Source of the DNA: Candidatus Saccharicenans sp.
Lineage (GTDB): Bacteria > Acidobacteriota > Aminicenantia > Aminicenantales > Saccharicenantaceae
Assembly: GCA_024653215.1 (NCBI GenBank)
Contig: JANLFU010000008.1
Span: forward strand, 80,305-126,191
DNA: 45,887 nt
Direction: 5' to 3'
Shown in pieces: positions 25,401-36,521 of the stretch. The notes beneath the pieces are model-generated. The model was given only the letters and a program-made list of their open reading frames with translations, was not told the DNA's origin and did not search any database. How positions within the stretch are numbered: the stretch's first letter is position 1; each line of letters begins with the position of its first letter. The translations under genes and the position numbers were made by a program.

Positions 25401-26819
25401 GTCTCGGAGAATCTGCTCCGCAACCTGGATGAGACCGGAATCGTCAGGATCGGAGCCTACGTGAAGCCGGGCGATATCCTGGTGGGCAAGGTGGCCCCCA
25501 AGGGTGAAACCCAGCTCTCACCCGAAGAGAAACTGCTCAAGGCTATCTTTGGCGAAAAGGCGCTGGACGTCAAGGATGCTTCCCTGTACTGTCCTCCCGG
25601 GGTGGAGGGCACGGTAATCGATGTCCGGATTTTCACCAGGCGCGGCCAAGAAAAGAACGAGCGGGCCAAGACCATAGAAAAAGAAGAAATCGCCAAGATG
25701 AAGCGGAACCTGGAAGATGAGATCGAAATCCTGGAAAAAGAAAAGTGGCGCCGCATCAAGAACCTGATCAAGGGCGAGGTGGTCGGCAAGAATGCCAAGC
25801 TCAACGGGCGGACCATAGAAAAGGGTACCAAGCTCACCGAGAAGCTGCTGGAAATACTGGAGTTTGACGACCTGAAAGACCTGGAAGAGCTGAAGCTTCC
25901 GGCCGATGCCGAAAGGGATGAGAAAATCAGGGACCTGGACCGCAAGGTCAAGCGCCAGATTGATGCCCTGAAGGCCGAGTTCAAGGAGAAGGTTGATACC
26001 CTGAAGAAGGGCGACGAGCTTTCTCCTGGTGTCATCCAGGCCATCAAGGTCTTCATTGCCATGAAGAGACGGCTGTCGGTCGGCGACAAGATGTCCGGGC
26101 GGCACGGCAACAAGGGCGTTATCGCCAAGATAGTTCCGGAAGAGGACATGCCCCGCCTGCCGGACGGAACGCCGGTGGACATCGTGCTCAACCCCCTGGG
26201 CGTTCCCTCCCGTATGAACCTGGGCCAGATCCTGGAGACTCATGCCGGCTGGGCTGCCCGCAAAATGAACCTGTGGCTGAGCTCACCGGTTTTTGACGGG
26301 GCCAAGGAAGAAGAGATCAAGGAATTGCTGAGGAAGGCCGGCTTGCCGGAAACGGGCAAGGTCCGGCTGTACGATGGACTGACCGGGCAACCGTTTGACC
26401 AGGAAATCACCGTCGGCTACATCTACATGATGAAGCTTTACCACCTGGTGGACGACAAGATTCATGCCCGTTCCACCGGTCCTTACTCCCTGATCACCCA
26501 GCAGCCCCTGGGCGGCAAGGCCCAGTTCGGCGGCCAGAGGTTTGGAGAGATGGAAGTCTGGGCCCTGGAAGCTTACGGAGCCGCCTACACCCTGCAGGAA
26601 ATCCTGACCGTGAAATCCGACGACGTCGAAGGCCGGGCCAAGATTTACGAGGCCATCGTCAAGGGTGACCTTGATTTCCAGCCCGGGCTGCCGGAGTCGG
26701 TCAACGTGCTCATCCGCGAGCTACAGGGATTGTCCCTTAACATTGAATTGCTTAAGGGCGAGAAAGAGGAAGCGTTGCCCTGGGGCATTTCCATACCCCA
26801 GTCAACCAAAGGAGATTGA
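22482..26819 (+). CDS. rpoB: DNA-directed RNA polymerase subunit beta with an N-terminal cysteine-rich insert
   Basis: A 1445-residue beta subunit, longer than the E. coli protein. Conserved blocks include the rifampicin region ([23 protein letters not shown], around residues 586-608), [15 protein letters not shown], and the active-site block [15 protein letters not shown] coiled-coil insert near residues 1065-1165 is also found in several Gram-negative phyla. The oddity is residues 82-140, a block with C84, C86, C99, C102, C118, C121, C132 and C135, absent from well-known beta subunits. Its first half has C-x-C-x12-C-x2-C-G, the exact spacing of the zinc site in the neighbouring RpoC, and even the flanking DWECxCGR resembles RpoC's DYECLCGK. 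The stop overlaps the rpoC start region. Confidence 0.98.
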   Translation: MLDQNHHIYRERVDFSKIKTVFELPDLLEIQRKSYDEFLQMDLLPDERKDVGLQAAFKDVFPITDFKETTELQFISYTIGDWECRCGRLKGVENSRPRCQSCGALLPSEVALQEKRICPYCGEHRKIEMPLCEYCGDRVRLKIKYSPLECIQKGYTYEAPLKLKVQLVSWEKDPATKTRRLKHIKQQEVYFGNIPLMTDKGTFIFNGVERVVVSQLQRSPGVFFRPGEIKGQFVGKVIPYRGAWVEFENDVKNILWVRLDRKKKFLATVFLRALGYGSDEEIIRLFFKSYELIPEDGKLYWKLTDNLEGKVLREDVYSPESSRSPVAKAGTRLDQELINKLREKNVTRIKATRQDLNGAYSLVNVRGKVKSGEELTAEHLEILTSRGEPFEVFFPGEDEAAQMILNTLKKDLKKDQQQALSEIYKKLRPGEPHTEESAKTLFDNMFFNPQKFNFSRIGRLKFNIKLGLDSGQRDVLLETERKSGPEDPKDRILSKEDYVQVIKYLLKLKNGEGSVDDIDHLGNRRVRPVGELMENAFRIGLTRMERTIKEKMTISADLSSAMPQDLINSKPVIAALKEFFGSSQLSQFMDQINTLAELTHKRRLSALGPGGLSRERAGFEVRDIQTSHYGRICPIETPEGPNIGLIASLSCYARINEYGFIETPYRKVEKGRVVDYVKVIHPGATSFRPGQLVRKDEMEKAVNRLQEEKAKNLPVYEPYIFYLTAWEEENYKIAQANVEIDSRGYIKQEMVSARDRGNFRILPREEIDFMDVSPKQLVSLSAALIPFLEHDDANRALMGSNMQRQAVPLLKPEAPLIGTGIEHIVAKGSGDVVVCERSGVVEFVDAERIIVRVDEKENSLYDLGTDLYLLTKFLRTNQNTCINQRPIVRKGDRVVKGQILADGSCTDRGEMALGRNILCAFMPWRGYNFEDAIIVSEKLIKEDVFTSIHIVEEMIEARDTKLGPEEITRDIPNVSENLLRNLDETGIVRIGAYVKPGDILVGKVAPKGETQLSPEEKLLKAIFGEKALDVKDASLYCPPGVEGTVIDVRIFTRRGQEKNERAKTIEKEEIAKMKRNLEDEIEILEKEKWRRIKNLIKGEVVGKNAKLNGRTIEKGTKLTEKLLEILEFDDLKDLEELKLPADAERDEKIRDLDRKVKRQIDALKAEFKEKVDTLKKGDELSPGVIQAIKVFIAMKRRLSVGDKMSGRHGNKGVIAKIVPEEDMPRLPDGTPVDIVLNPLGVPSRMNLGQILETHAGWAARKMNLWLSSPVFDGAKEEEIKELLRKAGLPETGKVRLYDGLTGQPFDQEITVGYIYMMKLYHLVDDKIHARSTGPYSLITQQPLGGKAQFGGQRFGEMEVWALEAYGAAYTLQEILTVKSDDVEGRAKIYEAIVKGDLDFQPGLPESVNVLIRELQGLSLNIELLKGEKEEALPWGISIPQSTKGD
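22725..22901 (+). other. Zinc-ribbon-like module encoded inside rpoB
   Basis: This is the DNA for RpoB residues about 82-140, placed between [10 protein letters not shown] and [17 protein letters not shown], which are neighbours in ordinary beta subunits. It encodes four cysteine pairs: CRC, CQSC, CPYC and CEYC. The first four cysteines have RpoC zinc-site spacing; the second four are C-x2-C-x10-C-x2-C. Two zinc ions could be held. The module falls in the protrusion/lobe part of beta. Confidence 0.8.
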
Positions 26820-26821
26820 TG

Positions 26822-29800
26822 ATGGAGATAAGGCAAGCTTTAACTCCGAGGCCTAAGATTGATTTCGACCGGGTCAGAATCAGCATTGCCTCTCCTGAGA
26901 AAATAAAGAGCTGGTCCTGGGGAGAAGTCACCAAGCCGGAGACTATCAACTACCGGACTTTCAAGCCGGAAAAAGATGGCCTGTTCTGTGCCAAGATTTT
27001 TGGCCCGATCAACGATTACGAGTGTCTGTGCGGCAAGTACAAGCGGATGAAGTACAAGGGCATCATCTGCGAGAGATGCGGTGTTGAAGTTACCAAGTCC
27101 AAGGTTCGCCGCGAGAGAATGGGCCATATCCAGCTGGCCTCCCCCGTAGCCCACATCTGGTTCTTCAAGAGCCCACCCAGCCGGATCGGCCTGATCCTGG
27201 ACATGACCATCAAGGAGCTGGAAAAGGTCCTTTACTTCGAGTCCTACATCGTGCTCGACCCCGGTGATACCAACCTCAAAGAAAAGCAGCTGCTCAACGA
27301 GGAGGAATACCGGGAGGCCCGCGAAAAGTGGGGGAACAAGTTTGAAGTCGGGATGGGCGCCGAGTCCATCAAGAAACTGCTGGAAAAAATTGACATCGAC
27401 AAGGAAACCGAGAAGCTCCGCCGGGCTATGAAGAAGGAGCATTCCCAGCAGAAGAGGTTGCGCTACGCCAAGCGGTTGAGGGTCTTTAAGGGCCTGAAAA
27501 AATCCGGTAACCGTCCGGAATGGATGATCCTGGATGTGATTCCCGTCATCCCGCCCGACCTGAGGCCGCTGGTGCGACTGGACGGCGGCCGCTTTGCCAC
27601 CTCCGACCTTAACGACCTGTACCGACGGGTCATCAACCGGAACAACCGCCTGAAAAAACTGATCGAGCTCAAGGCTCCCGAGCTGATCATCAGGAACGAA
27701 AAGAGAATGCTGCAGGAAGCGGTCGATGCCCTGTTCGATAACGGGCGCCGCGGCCGGGTGCATCTCGGGGCCAACCGCCGTCCGCTGAAGTCTCTGAGTG
27801 AAGCTCTTCGCGGCAAGCAGGGAAGGTTCCGCCAGAACCTGCTCGGCAAGAGGGTCGATTACTCCGGGCGCTCGGTGATCGTGGTCGGACCGGAACTGAA
27901 ACTGCACCAGTGCGGTCTCCCCAAGAAGATGGCCCTGGAGCTCTTCAAGCCCTTTATTTTCCACAAGCTGGAAAAGGAAGGCATGGTGCCCTCCATCAAG
28001 ATAGCCAGGGAATGGCATGAACAGGAAAGACCCGAGGTCTGGGATTGCCTGGAAGAAGTGGTCCGGGAACACCCGGTCCTCCTCAACCGCGCTCCCACCC
28101 TCCATCGCCTCGGCATCCAGGCCTTTGAGCCCATACTGATCGAGGGCAAGGCCATTCAGATTCACCCCCTGGTCTGTGCCGCCTTCAATGCCGACTTCGA
28201 CGGCGACCAGATGGCGGTTCATGTGCCGCTATCGGTTGAAGCCCAGATCGAGGCCAATACCCTGATGCTGGCTGCCAACAACATCCTGTCCCCGGCCCAC
28301 GGACGGCCGCTGGCCATCCCCAGCCAGGACATGGTGCTTGGCTCCTATTATCTGACCCTTGAACAGAAGAATGAAAGGGGAGAAGGCCGGATTTTTGCCA
28401 CCTTTGATGAAGCCCTCCTGGCCTACGAAGCCGGGGAGGTCAGCCTGCACAGCCGGATCAAGGTGCGCCACTCCGGTCCTTTCATGAACCTCAAGACCTT
28501 CTATGATGACCAGGCGGTGGTCAGCTGCCCCGTGGTTCAGCTGAAGAATGAACTGATCGAGACCACCCCGGGCCGGATCATCTTCAACAGCGTGTTACCT
28601 AAAGGACTACCCTTTGTCAACGGCATGCTCAAGAAAAAGGGACTGGAGAGCCTGGTTTACTATGTATACCTGAAGGCTGGCCTGGAGAAGACTACGGCCA
28701 TGCTGGACCGGATGAAAGAGCTCGGCTTCACCTACGCCACCCGGGCCGGTTTTTCCCTGGGAATCGAAGATTTCATGATTCCGGCAGACAAGAATGAAAT
28801 AATCAAAAAGGCCGAGAAGGAAGTTCAGGAGATAGAAAAGCTCTACCGCGAGGGAACGATTTCCTCGGGCGAAAGGTTCAACCGGGTGGTGGAAATCTGG
28901 ACCTCGGTTACCGAAAAGGTAACCAACGCCATGATGGATTCCATGAAACGGGTGAGCTTTGTGGAAAAGAAGCTCAACCCGCTGTATGTCATGGCCGATT
29001 CCGGTTCCCGTGGCAACAAGCAGCAGATCAGGCAGCTGGCGGCCATGAGAGGCCTGATGAGTAAACCTTCGGGCGAAATCATAGAAACCCCCATCACCTC
29101 CAACCTGAGGGAGGGCCTCAACGTGCTGCAGTACTTCATCTCAACTCACGGAGCCAGAAAGGGTCTGGCCGATACCGCCCTGAAGACGGCCAATTCCGGT
29201 TACCTGACCAGGAAACTGGTGGACGTGGCCCAGGAAGTCATCGTGGACCAGCATGACTGCGGGACCCTGAAAGGCGTTAACGTCAGCGCCATCGTGGAAA
29301 ACGGCGAAATCATCGAACCCTTTATCGACCGGATCGTCGGCCGGATTTCTCTGGAAAGGATAGTCCATCCAGATAGCGGCGAGCTCATCGTGGACATGAA
29401 CCAGGAAATCACCGAAAACATCGCTGAGAAAATACAGAACCTGGGTATTGAAAGAGTTAAAATCCGTTCGGTCCTGACCTGCGAATCCAAGCGCGGGGTC
29501 TGCCAGCTCTGCTACGGCCGCGACATGGCCACCGGACGCCTGGTGGACCTGGGAGAAGCCGTAGGCATCATCGCCGCCCAGTCGATCGGGGAACCGGGAA
29601 CCCAGCTGACCATGAGGACCTTCCACGTGGGCGGCATTGCCATGAGGGGAGCCGAAAAGTCAGCCCTGGAAGCCAAGAATGACGGCGTCATAAAATTCAA
29701 CAACCTGACCTATGTCAAGGACAGGCAGGGCAGCCTGGTGGTGGTCAACCGGAATGCCAGCATCGCCATTCTTGACCATCGCGGTCGGGAAATCGAACAT

Positions 29801-30967
29801 TACCAGGTTCCTTACGGGGCCAGGGTACTGCTCAACGACGGTGACCAGGTCAAGGCCCGGGAGGAATTTGCCGAGTGGGATCCATTCAGCACCTTCATCC
29901 TGACGGAGGAGGGCGGCCTGGTCAGGTTCAAGGACCTGCACGCTGGAATAAGCATGGAAGAGGTCCGGGATGACTTTACCGGACTGATAACCCTGGTGGT
30001 CATGGAGCCCAAGGATGAGAAGCTCCAGCCCATGATTGAGATTGTCGATCCGAAAAAGAAGGACGACAAGGGCGAGCCCGTGGTCAAGAAGAGGTATTTC
30101 CTGCCCAAGGGCGCCAACCTGGAAGTCAAGGACGGAGAGGAAGTGTTTGCCGGCGACATCCTGGCCAAGATCCCGCGGGAAGTGGCCAGAACCAAGGATA
30201 TTACGGGCGGTCTGCCCCGGGCCGAGGAATTGTTCGAAGCCCGTCGCCCGAAGAACCCGGCCGTCATTTCGGAAATTGACGGTGTGGTCCAGGTGGGAGA
30301 CCTGCTGCGCGGCCACCGGCGGTTGATTGTCAAGAACGAGAGGGGAGGCTCAAAGGAATACCTGATTCCCAAGAGTGCTCACCTGCTGGTCTCCGACGGC
30401 GAGAAGATTAAAGCCGGGACTCCCCTGATGGATGGGCCGATCAATCCCCATGATATCCTCAAGGTCCTGGGAGAAAAGGAACTGGCCGAGTACCTGTTGA
30501 GAGAAGTGCAGGAAGTTTACCGCCTGCAGGGCGTTACCATCAACGACAAGCATATTGAAATCATCATCAGGCAGATGCTGCGCTGGGTTAAGATTGAAGA
30601 GGTAGGAGACACCGAATTCCTGGTGGACGAGCAGGTCGACAAGTTCAAGTTCCAGGAAGAAAACGAAAAGATCCTCAAGAAGGGCGGAAAGCCGGCCAAG
30701 GCCCGTCCGCTGCTTCTGGGAATAACCAAGAGCGCCCTGAGTACCGACAGCTTTATTGCCGCGGCTTCCTTCCAGGAGACCACCCGGGTCTTGACCGAGG
30801 CTGCCCTTTACGGTAAGGTAGATTATCTGAGGAAAATCAAGGAGAACGTCATCATGGGCCGGCTGATCCCGGCCGGAACCGGATTCAGGTATTACCGGAA
30901 CGTTATTCTCAAGGAAGAGATGCCGGTAACTGAGGAAAAAGAAGCGGAAGTCCAGGCCGAGAACTAG
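26822..30967 (+). CDS. rpoC: DNA-directed RNA polymerase subunit beta'
   Basis: A 1381-residue catalytic subunit. The N-terminal zinc site is C68, C70, C83 and C86. The active centre is NADFDGDQ at 456-463, whose aspartates hold catalytic Mg. A second zinc site includes the [14 protein letters not shown] segment near residue 890. The trigger-loop and bridge-helix region reads [19 protein letters not shown], and [11 protein letters not shown] closes the protein. Three starts are possible: TTG 26816, ATG 26819 (overlapping the rpoB stop as TGATG) and ATG 26822. GGAG ends 7 bases before 26822, which I chose. Expression is coupled to rpoB. Confidence 0.98.
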   Translation: MEIRQALTPRPKIDFDRVRISIASPEKIKSWSWGEVTKPETINYRTFKPEKDGLFCAKIFGPINDYECLCGKYKRMKYKGIICERCGVEVTKSKVRRERMGHIQLASPVAHIWFFKSPPSRIGLILDMTIKELEKVLYFESYIVLDPGDTNLKEKQLLNEEEYREAREKWGNKFEVGMGAESIKKLLEKIDIDKETEKLRRAMKKEHSQQKRLRYAKRLRVFKGLKKSGNRPEWMILDVIPVIPPDLRPLVRLDGGRFATSDLNDLYRRVINRNNRLKKLIELKAPELIIRNEKRMLQEAVDALFDNGRRGRVHLGANRRPLKSLSEALRGKQGRFRQNLLGKRVDYSGRSVIVVGPELKLHQCGLPKKMALELFKPFIFHKLEKEGMVPSIKIAREWHEQERPEVWDCLEEVVREHPVLLNRAPTLHRLGIQAFEPILIEGKAIQIHPLVCAAFNADFDGDQMAVHVPLSVEAQIEANTLMLAANNILSPAHGRPLAIPSQDMVLGSYYLTLEQKNERGEGRIFATFDEALLAYEAGEVSLHSRIKVRHSGPFMNLKTFYDDQAVVSCPVVQLKNELIETTPGRIIFNSVLPKGLPFVNGMLKKKGLESLVYYVYLKAGLEKTTAMLDRMKELGFTYATRAGFSLGIEDFMIPADKNEIIKKAEKEVQEIEKLYREGTISSGERFNRVVEIWTSVTEKVTNAMMDSMKRVSFVEKKLNPLYVMADSGSRGNKQQIRQLAAMRGLMSKPSGEIIETPITSNLREGLNVLQYFISTHGARKGLADTALKTANSGYLTRKLVDVAQEVIVDQHDCGTLKGVNVSAIVENGEIIEPFIDRIVGRISLERIVHPDSGELIVDMNQEITENIAEKIQNLGIERVKIRSVLTCESKRGVCQLCYGRDMATGRLVDLGEAVGIIAAQSIGEPGTQLTMRTFHVGGIAMRGAEKSALEAKNDGVIKFNNLTYVKDRQGSLVVVNRNASIAILDHRGREIEHYQVPYGARVLLNDGDQVKAREEFAEWDPFSTFILTEEGGLVRFKDLHAGISMEEVRDDFTGLITLVVMEPKDEKLQPMIEIVDPKKKDDKGEPVVKKRYFLPKGANLEVKDGEEVFAGDILAKIPREVARTKDITGGLPRAEELFEARRPKNPAVISEIDGVVQVGDLLRGHRRLIVKNERGGSKEYLIPKSAHLLVSDGEKIKAGTPLMDGPINPHDILKVLGEKELAEYLLREVQEVYRLQGVTINDKHIEIIIRQMLRWVKIEEVGDTEFLVDEQVDKFKFQEENEKILKKGGKPAKARPLLLGITKSALSTDSFIAAASFQETTRVLTEAALYGKVDYLRKIKENVIMGRLIPAGTGFRYYRNVILKEEMPVTEEKEAEVQAEN

Positions 30968-31116
30968 AGTTCTTAAAGGCCAACCTGGAGCTCCGCCCAC
31001 CCTGTTATCGGGAACAGGGGAAGCCAGCCCTGGCTTCTATCCTGGCCCGGAAAAAGGGTAAATGTGGCCTGCCGCCCGGCCCCCTGAGCTGAGTGGGTCC
31101 GGACGGTGTAAAAAAA

Positions 31117-31162
31117 AGCAAAATAGCCTGTTATTTTCTTGACAAGACAGGCGGTTTTTGCT
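31117..31162 (+). repeat. Inverted repeat enclosing the rpsL promoter
   Basis: AGCAAAA-TA-GCCTGT (31117-31131) is complementary to ACAGGC-GGT-TTTTGCT (31147-31162): 13 pairs with a small internal mismatch and a 15-base centre. The centre contains the -35 box TTGACA, and the right arm touches the -10 box. As RNA read from rpoC it would form a hairpin with a short U run; as DNA it could be a regulator site. Confidence 0.6.
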
Positions 31163-31167
31163 ATTCT
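31139..31167 (+). promoter_or_regulatory. Strong promoter of the str-S10-spc cluster (rpsL)
   Basis: A perfect TTGACA (31139-31144), a 17-base spacer and TATTCT (31162-31167). The leader to the rpsL GTG is about 70 bases. The rest of the 276-base gap after rpoC holds no open frame I would believe; it includes a small CCTGTT/AACAGG hairpin at about 31001-31018 without a T run. Confidence 0.75.
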
Positions 31168-31243
31168 TCAAGCATATTTCTCGGGAAATTCGTCCTGAGA
31201 AGAGAATATAAGTATTTTTCTATTTTTTAGAGGAGATTTATAA

Positions 31244-31636
31244 GTGCCAACTGTCAACCAACTGGTACGAAAGGGCAGGATGCCCAAAAAGTATAAGAGT
31301 AAAGCTCCGGCTCTCGATGCCTGTCCCCAGAAGAGAGGAGTCTGTGTCCGTGTTTTTACCACCACTCCCAAGAAGCCTAACTCGGCTTTGAGAAAAGTGG
31401 CCAGAGTCAGGTTGACCAACAACGTGGAAGTGACCGCCTATATTCCCGGCATCGGCCACAACCTGCAGGAGCACTCCATTGTTCTCATCAGGGGTGGAAG
31501 GGTCAAGGACCTGCCCGGTGTCAGGTATCACATCATCCGTGGCACCCTCGATGCCGAAGGTGTTCAGAATAGATTCCAGGGCCGTTCCAGGTACGGGGCC
31601 AAGAAGCCCAAGGAGAAAAAGGTTCCAGGCAAGTAA
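31244..31636 (+). CDS. rpsL: 30S ribosomal protein S12
   Basis: A 130-residue S12 of the decoding centre. It starts with GTG ([11 protein letters not shown]) and has AGGAG about 10 bases upstream. [12 protein letters not shown] and [14 protein letters not shown] keep the lysines whose change gives streptomycin resistance in other bacteria, so the sequence is of the sensitive type. It is first gene of the str operon; rpsG follows after 20 bases. Confidence 0.97.
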   Translation: MPTVNQLVRKGRMPKKYKSKAPALDACPQKRGVCVRVFTTTPKKPNSALRKVARVRLTNNVEVTAYIPGIGHNLQEHSIVLIRGGRVKDLPGVRYHIIRGTLDAEGVQNRFQGRSRYGAKKPKEKKVPGK

Positions 31637-31656
31637 GCTGAGCGAGGAGAAAAGAT

Positions 31657-32127
31657 ATGCCGAGACGTGGAATTATCAGAAAGCGGAAGCCGCAACCGGA
31701 CCCACTGTATAATTCGACCCTGGTCGGGAGACTGATAAACCTGGTTCTGAAAAAAGGTAAAAAGAGCGTGGCCGAGGATATCATCTACGGCACGCTGGAC
31801 ATCCTGAAACAGAGGACCAAGGATGACCCGCTCAAGGTCCTGGAAAAGGCCATCGACAACGTCCGGCCCCTGCTGGAGACCAAATCCAGAAGGGTGGGCG
31901 GGGCCACCTACCAGGTCCCGGTGGAAGTGCCCGAACACCGGTCCATCTCCCTGGGCATGCGCTGGCTGGTGAAGTACGCCAAGGAGCGTGGCGGCAGGAG
32001 CATGCAGGAGAAGCTGGCGGCCGAGATCCTGGATGCCCTGGCCAACAAAGGCGGAGCGGTTAAGAAGAGGGAAGATACCCATAAAATGGCTGAAGCCAAC
32101 CGGGCTTTTGCACATTATAAATGGTAA
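31657..32127 (+). CDS. rpsG: 30S ribosomal protein S7
   Basis: A 156-residue S7, the 16S rRNA 3' domain assembly starter. It opens MPRRGIIRKRKPQPDPLYNS and has the family signature segment KSVAEDIIYGTLDIL. The C-terminal arm ends AEANRAFAHYKW. S7 often represses its own operon by binding the S12-S7 gap; that gap here is only 20 bases. A hairpin with a T run begins right at its stop codon. Confidence 0.97.
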   Translation: MPRRGIIRKRKPQPDPLYNSTLVGRLINLVLKKGKKSVAEDIIYGTLDILKQRTKDDPLKVLEKAIDNVRPLLETKSRRVGGATYQVPVEVPEHRSISLGMRWLVKYAKERGGRSMQEKLAAEILDALANKGGAVKKREDTHKMAEANRAFAHYKW

Positions 32128-32167
32128 AAATTAACAGAACAGCCGAGCTGATTAATTTTGTTTTTTT
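32127..32167 (+). terminator. Terminator-like hairpin between rpsG and fusA
   Basis: AAAATTAACAG (32127-32137) pairs with CTGATTAATTTT (32148-32159), eleven pairs with one bulged A, around a 10-base loop. It is followed by G and seven T. The stem is A+T-rich, so partial termination or attenuation before fusA-tuf is more likely than a full stop. Confidence 0.45.
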
Positions 32168-32191
32168 ATTTATATATGGAGAAAAAATTTC

Positions 32192-34294
32192 ATGCGGTCG
32201 TGCCCGATCGAACGAGTCAGGAACATTGGCTTCATGGCTCATATCGATGCGGGGAAGACTACAACCACGGAACGGATTCTGTATTTCACCGGCATCACTT
32301 ACAAGATGGGTGAGGTCGATGAGGGCACTGCCGTCATGGACTGGATGGTTCAGGAGCAGGAACGCGGCATTACCATAACCGCCGCCGCCACCACCTGCTA
32401 CTGGAAAGACCACCGGATAAACATAATCGACACCCCGGGACACGTCGATTTTACCGCCGAGGTCGAGCGGTCGTTAAGAGTCCTTGACGGGGCGATTATT
32501 ATACTCTGCGCGGTCGGGGGCGTGGAGTCCCAGTCGGAAACAGTCTGGAGACAGGCCGATAAGTACCGGGTCCCCAGAATTATATACGTGAATAAAATGG
32601 ACAGATTAGGTGCTGACCCAGTAAGAGCAGTGGACGAGGTGCGTACCCGTCTGGGAGCCAGACCTCTGCCCGTCCAGATCCCCCTCGGTACAGAAGACAA
32701 GTTTGTCGGCGTGATCGACCTGGTGGAAAAACAGGAAATTGTCTGGAAGAGCGACCTGCTGGGCACCGACTTTGAAAAGAGACCCGTGTCGGAGGCTTAT
32801 CTGGCCGAAGTCGAGCTCAGGAGAAAAGAGCTCCTGGAAGTCCTGAGCGAAGTTGACGATGAGCTGATGAAGAAGTACCTCGAGGACGAGGAGATTTCGC
32901 CCGAAGAGATAAAGAGGGCCATCAGGAAGGGTACGGTTGAACTCAAGTTCTACCCGGTGCTGTTTGGGGCCTCTTTCCGGAACAAGGGGGTTCACCCCCT
33001 GCTGGATGCCATAGTGGATTATCTGCCCTCGCCGGTTGATATCCCGCCGGTCAAAGGCTTTCACCCCAGGACCAACCAGCCCGAAGAAAGGAAAGCTTCC
33101 GACAGCGAGCATTTCTGTGCCCTGGTTTTCAAAATCATGACCGACCCCTTCCTGGGCAGCCTGGCTTACTTCCGCGTTTATTCTGGCAAATTGAAGGTGG
33201 GCAGCTCGGTTTATAACGCCACCAAGGACCAGGAAGAACGGGTGACCAGGTTGCTGGAAATGCATTCCAACAAGCGTCGGGAGATAAATGAAGTCTACGC
33301 CGGAGACATCGCCGCCTTTGGCGGGATGAAAACTCTGTCGACCGGAGATACCCTGTGCCTGAAGAGCCGGCCGATTCTGCTGGAGCCACCCACCTTTCCC
33401 GAGCCGGTGGTTTCAGCCACCATCGAGCCCAGGACCAAGGCTGACCATCAAAAGCTGTTCAGCGCCCTGGAGAAGTTCATGTCCGAGGACCCGACCTTCA
33501 GGGTGGTCCAGGACCCCATGACCGGGCAGACCCTGGTCAAGGGCATGGGAGAGCTTCATCTGGAAATTATAATGGACCGGCTGGTCAGGGAATTCGGAGT
33601 TCAGGCCAGGCTGGGACGGCCCCAGGTGGCCTACAAGGAGACCATTACCGGGGAAGCCGAGGGCGAGGGTAAGTTTGTCCGCCAGCTCGGCGGTAAAGGT
33701 CAGTATGGACATTGTGTCATCAAGGTCGAACCTCTGCCCCGGGGTCGGGGTTTTGAATTCGTCAACAGACTTAAATCCGGGACCATTCCGGCCGAATTCG
33801 TCCCGGAAATTGAAAAGGGAATCCGCGAGGCCATGGAAGCCGGTCTGGTGGCCGGTTATCCGGTTACGGATGTCAGGACCATCCTGCTGGATAGCAGCTA
33901 TCACGACGTGGATTCGGTGGCCATAGCCTATAAGATTGCCGCGGCCCTGGCTTTCAAGGAGGCCGGGCAGAAGGCCGCTCCGGTTCTGCTGGAGCCCATA
34001 ATGAAACTGGAAATTGTAACCCCGGATGAGTATGTCGGCGGTCTGGTCGGGGACATCAACGCCAGAAGGGGACGCATAGAAGCCATGGAACTCAAGGGTA
34101 GCTCCCGGGTGATCAGGGCTTTTGTTCCCCTGTCGGAGATGTTCGGTTATGCCACCGTCCTGAGAACCATCACCCAGGGACGCAGTTCCTTCTCCCTGGA
34201 GTTCTTCCGGTACGACCCGACGCCGGCCGACGTCCAGGAAGAAATAATTGCCAGGATTGAGGGAAGAATTCCCTTCACTGAAGCCAGGAGGTAA
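32192..34294 (+). CDS. fusA: Elongation factor G
   Basis: A 700-residue translocation GTPase. G1 is AHIDAGKT at 16-23; the switch I motif is [12 protein letters not shown]3 is DTPGHVDF and G4 is NKMD. Domain IV carries [14 protein letters not shown] and the tip residues around [17 protein letters not shown]. The C-terminal domain V ends [25 protein letters not shown]. It lies in the str operon and is therefore the housekeeping EF-G. Its last codons, AGG AGG TAA, double as the ribosome binding site of tuf copy 2, whose ATG is 5 bases after the stop. Confidence 0.97.
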   Translation: MRSCPIERVRNIGFMAHIDAGKTTTTERILYFTGITYKMGEVDEGTAVMDWMVQEQERGITITAAATTCYWKDHRINIIDTPGHVDFTAEVERSLRVLDGAIIILCAVGGVESQSETVWRQADKYRVPRIIYVNKMDRLGADPVRAVDEVRTRLGARPLPVQIPLGTEDKFVGVIDLVEKQEIVWKSDLLGTDFEKRPVSEAYLAEVELRRKELLEVLSEVDDELMKKYLEDEEISPEEIKRAIRKGTVELKFYPVLFGASFRNKGVHPLLDAIVDYLPSPVDIPPVKGFHPRTNQPEERKASDSEHFCALVFKIMTDPFLGSLAYFRVYSGKLKVGSSVYNATKDQEERVTRLLEMHSNKRREINEVYAGDIAAFGGMKTLSTGDTLCLKSRPILLEPPTFPEPVVSATIEPRTKADHQKLFSALEKFMSEDPTFRVVQDPMTGQTLVKGMGELHLEIIMDRLVREFGVQARLGRPQVAYKETITGEAEGEGKFVRQLGGKGQYGHCVIKVEPLPRGRGFEFVNRLKSGTIPAEFVPEIEKGIREAMEAGLVAGYPVTDVRTILLDSSYHDVDSVAIAYKIAAALAFKEAGQKAAPVLLEPIMKLEIVTPDEYVGGLVGDINARRGRIEAMELKGSSRVIRAFVPLSEMFGYATVLRTITQGRSSFSLEFFRYDPTPADVQEEIIARIEGRIPFTEARR
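34286..34291 (+). promoter_or_regulatory. Ribosome binding site of tuf copy 2 inside the fusA stop region
   Basis: AGGAGG is formed by the last two sense codons of fusA, ahead of its TAA, and stands 8 bases before the tuf ATG. A ribosome finishing EF-G must clear the site before EF-Tu can be started, which couples the two. Confidence 0.8.
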
Positions 34295-34299
34295 AAGAG

Positions 34300-35502
34300 A
34301 TGGCCAAGGAAAAATTTGCGAGGACGAAGCCGCACGTTAACATAGGGACGATCGGGCACATAGACCACGGGAAGACGACGTTGACGGCGGCGATCACGAA
34401 GGTGTTATCGACCAAGGGACTGGCGCAGTACAAGCCATACGACGAGGTGGCCAAGGCTGATGCCAAGATGTTCCGTAGGGACGCGACCAAGATTTTGACG
34501 GTGGCCCTGTCGCACGTTGAGTACGAGACTGACAAGCGGCACTATGCGCACATTGACTGTCCTGGGCACGTTGATTACATCAAGAACATGATCAGCGGAG
34601 CGGCCCAGATGGACGGGTCGATTCTGGTGGTGGCGGCCGATGACGGGCCGATGCCGCAGACCCGGGAGCACATCCTGCTGGCCCGTCAGGTGGACGTTCC
34701 GGCTATAGTGGTCTTCATCAACAAGGTGGACCTGGTGGATGACCCGGAGATCCTGGACCTGGTGGAGCTGGAGGTCAGGGAGCTTTTGAGCAAGTATGAA
34801 TTTCCTGGTGACAAGACACCGGTGATTCGTGGGAGTGCGACCAAGGCGCTGTCGGATCCTGAGGGGGAGGGAGGCAAGCCGATCTGGGAGCTGATGAAGG
34901 CATTGGATGATTTTATTCCGGAGCCGGTTCGGGAGATAGACAAGCCGTTTTTGATGTCGATCGAGGATGTGTTTTCGATAACCGGTCGGGGCACGGTGGT
35001 GACCGGCCGGGTGGAGAGAGGGATAGTCAAGGTAGGAGACGAGGTGGAGATAGTAGGTTTTGGGGAGACGAAGAAGACGGTGGTGACCGGGGTGGAGATG
35101 TTCCGGAAGATCCTGGACCAGGGGCAGGCTGGAGACAACGTTGGTTGCCTGTTGAGGGGTATAGGCAAGGACGAGGTGGAACGTGGACAGGTCCTGGCCA
35201 AGCCTGGATCGATCACGCCGCACAAGAAGTTCCGGGCGCAGATCTATGCTCTGACCAAGGATGAGGGTGGTCGGCACACTCCGTTTTTCACCGGGTATCG
35301 TCCGCAGTTTTACTTCCGGACGACCGACGTGACCGGCACGGTGAAGCTGCCGGCGGGAGTGGAGATGGTGATGCCTGGAGACAATGCTAACGTTGAGGTG
35401 GAGCTGATCACCACGGTGGCCATGGAGAAGGGCCTGCGGTTTGCCATCCGCGAGGGTGGCCGGACTGTGGGTGCCGGAACCGTCACCGAAATCCTGGAAT
35501 AG
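34300..35502 (+). CDS. tuf: Elongation factor Tu (copy 2)
   Basis: A 400-residue protein with Tyr at position 44, otherwise reading the same as copy 1. Nucleotide differences from copy 1 are scattered, mostly at third positions. It shares the unusual ACG/GCG/GGG/ATA-rich codon choice, so the odd usage is a property of both genes and not of one location. It is the last gene of the str block; rpsJ follows after 40 bases with no visible terminator, so the str and S10 operons appear to be joined. Confidence 0.98.
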   Translation: MAKEKFARTKPHVNIGTIGHIDHGKTTLTAAITKVLSTKGLAQYKPYDEVAKADAKMFRRDATKILTVALSHVEYETDKRHYAHIDCPGHVDYIKNMISGAAQMDGSILVVAADDGPMPQTREHILLARQVDVPAIVVFINKVDLVDDPEILDLVELEVRELLSKYEFPGDKTPVIRGSATKALSDPEGEGGKPIWELMKALDDFIPEPVREIDKPFLMSIEDVFSITGRGTVVTGRVERGIVKVGDEVEIVGFGETKKTVVTGVEMFRKILDQGQAGDNVGCLLRGIGKDEVERGQVLAKPGSITPHKKFRAQIYALTKDEGGRHTPFFTGYRPQFYFRTTDVTGTVKLPAGVEMVMPGDNANVEVELITTVAMEKGLRFAIREGGRTVGAGTVTEILE

Positions 35503-35542
35503 AAAAGGACAAGGTTAATCATATGGAGAACGAGGAACGACC

Positions 35543-35860
35543 ATGGAAAAGATAAGAATTAAACTGCAATCATTCGATCACCGGCTTTTAGACCAATCGG
35601 TAAAGGACATCGTGATCAAGGCCAGAAGGACCGGAGCCAAGGTCTCCGGCCCCATTCCGCTTCCGACCAGGATTCAGCGGTTTTGCGTTCTTCGTTCCCC
35701 GCATGTCGATAAGAGGTCGAGAGAGCATTTCGAAATGAGGATCCACAAGAGATTGATAGACATCAGCGAATACAGCAACGAGACCATTGAAGAACTGCAG
35801 AAGCTCGACCTGCCGGCGGGCATCGATGTGGAAATCAAAGCCTTTGGCGCAGGAGAATGA
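35543..35860 (+). CDS. rpsJ: 30S ribosomal protein S10
   Basis: A 105-residue S10 (also NusE, the NusG-KOW partner). It begins [23 protein letters not shown], followed by the loop [31 protein letters not shown]. It opens the S10 block. The stop overlaps the rplC ATG by four bases. Confidence 0.97.
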   Translation: MEKIRIKLQSFDHRLLDQSVKDIVIKARRTGAKVSGPIPLPTRIQRFCVLRSPHVDKRSREHFEMRIHKRLIDISEYSNETIEELQKLDLPAGIDVEIKAFGAGE

Positions 35861-36507
35861 TCATGGTGGAAGGTATCATCGGCAGAAAAGTTGGTATGAC
35901 CCAGGTCTTTGATGAAGAGGGAAACGTTATCCCCGTGACCATCATCAAGGCCGGCCCCTGTACCGTTATTCAGAAGAAGACCAGGGAAAAAGATGGCTAC
36001 GAAGCCCTGCAGCTGGGGCTGGTGGAAGACAGGCCCAAAAAGAAGACCAGAAAGCCCGAGGCCGGGCATTTCAAAAAGTCAGGCAGCCCGGTTCTCAAGG
36101 TCCTGAAGGAAGTTAAGTATCACGGGCCGCTGGAAATCAAGGAAGGCGACCAGGTCCTGGTTGACCTGTTTGAAGTCGGGGAGAAAGTCCACGTGGTCGG
36201 CCTGAGCAAGGGCAAAGGTTTCCAGGGCGTGGTCAGAAGGCATGGCTTTGCCGGCGGCGATGCCGCCCACGGCTCGATGTTTCACCGGGCTCCGGGTTCC
36301 ATCGGGGCCTCCTCCTTTCCCTCGCGGGTTCTGAAAGGGACCAGGATGGGTGGCCGGATGGGTGGAGACCGGGTGACCGTTCGTAACCTGAAGGTGATCC
36401 AGGTCGATAAGGAGAACAATCTGCTGGTGGTGGAAGGCGCGGTGCCTGGAGCCAGCGGCGGGGTCGTCCTGATCAAGAAGAGCGCCTTCAAAACCAAGAC
36501 CTCATGA
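35857..36507 (+). CDS. rplC: 50S ribosomal protein L3
   Basis: A 216-residue L3. It starts with an ATG overlapping the rpsJ stop; a second ATG two codons on is also possible. [18 protein letters not shown] is the N-terminal hallmark. The long loop that reaches toward the peptidyl-transferase centre includes [20 protein letters not shown]. The rplD reading frame begins in its last bases. Confidence 0.97.
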   Translation: MIMVEGIIGRKVGMTQVFDEEGNVIPVTIIKAGPCTVIQKKTREKDGYEALQLGLVEDRPKKKTRKPEAGHFKKSGSPVLKVLKEVKYHGPLEIKEGDQVLVDLFEVGEKVHVVGLSKGKGFQGVVRRHGFAGGDAAHGSMFHRAPGSIGASSFPSRVLKGTRMGGRMGGDRVTVRNLKVIQVDKENNLLVVEGAVPGASGGVVLIKKSAFKTKTS

Positions 36508-36521
36508 GTGAAGAGAGTGCC

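Larger units (their letters stand above)
34286..35502 (+). repeat. tuf direct repeat, right copy
   Basis: This is the partner of 18014-19230. Unequal recombination between the two would delete rpmG, secE, nusG, rplKAJL, rpoBC, rpsLG and fusA, which would be lethal; hence both copies should be stably kept. Confidence 0.9.

Noticed and set aside
25680..26050. Coiled-coil insert in RpoB as a novelty
   Set aside because: A long charged helical insert at this point of beta occurs in several Gram-negative phyla, so it is ordinary, unlike the cysteine block near the N-terminus.
26840..28222. A 460-codon open frame antisense to rpoC
   Set aside because: It lies wholly within rpoC, its translation has no recognisable domain, and it mirrors the high third-position G+C of the sense strand. 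The same reasoning removes antisense frames at 12204-13283 (purL), 23490-24281 (rpoB), 18133-19005 and 34405-35277 (tuf).
31001..31018. CCTGTT/AACAGG hairpin after rpoC as terminator
   Set aside because: The six-pair stem is not followed by a T run; the more convincing structure is the inverted repeat at 31117-31162.
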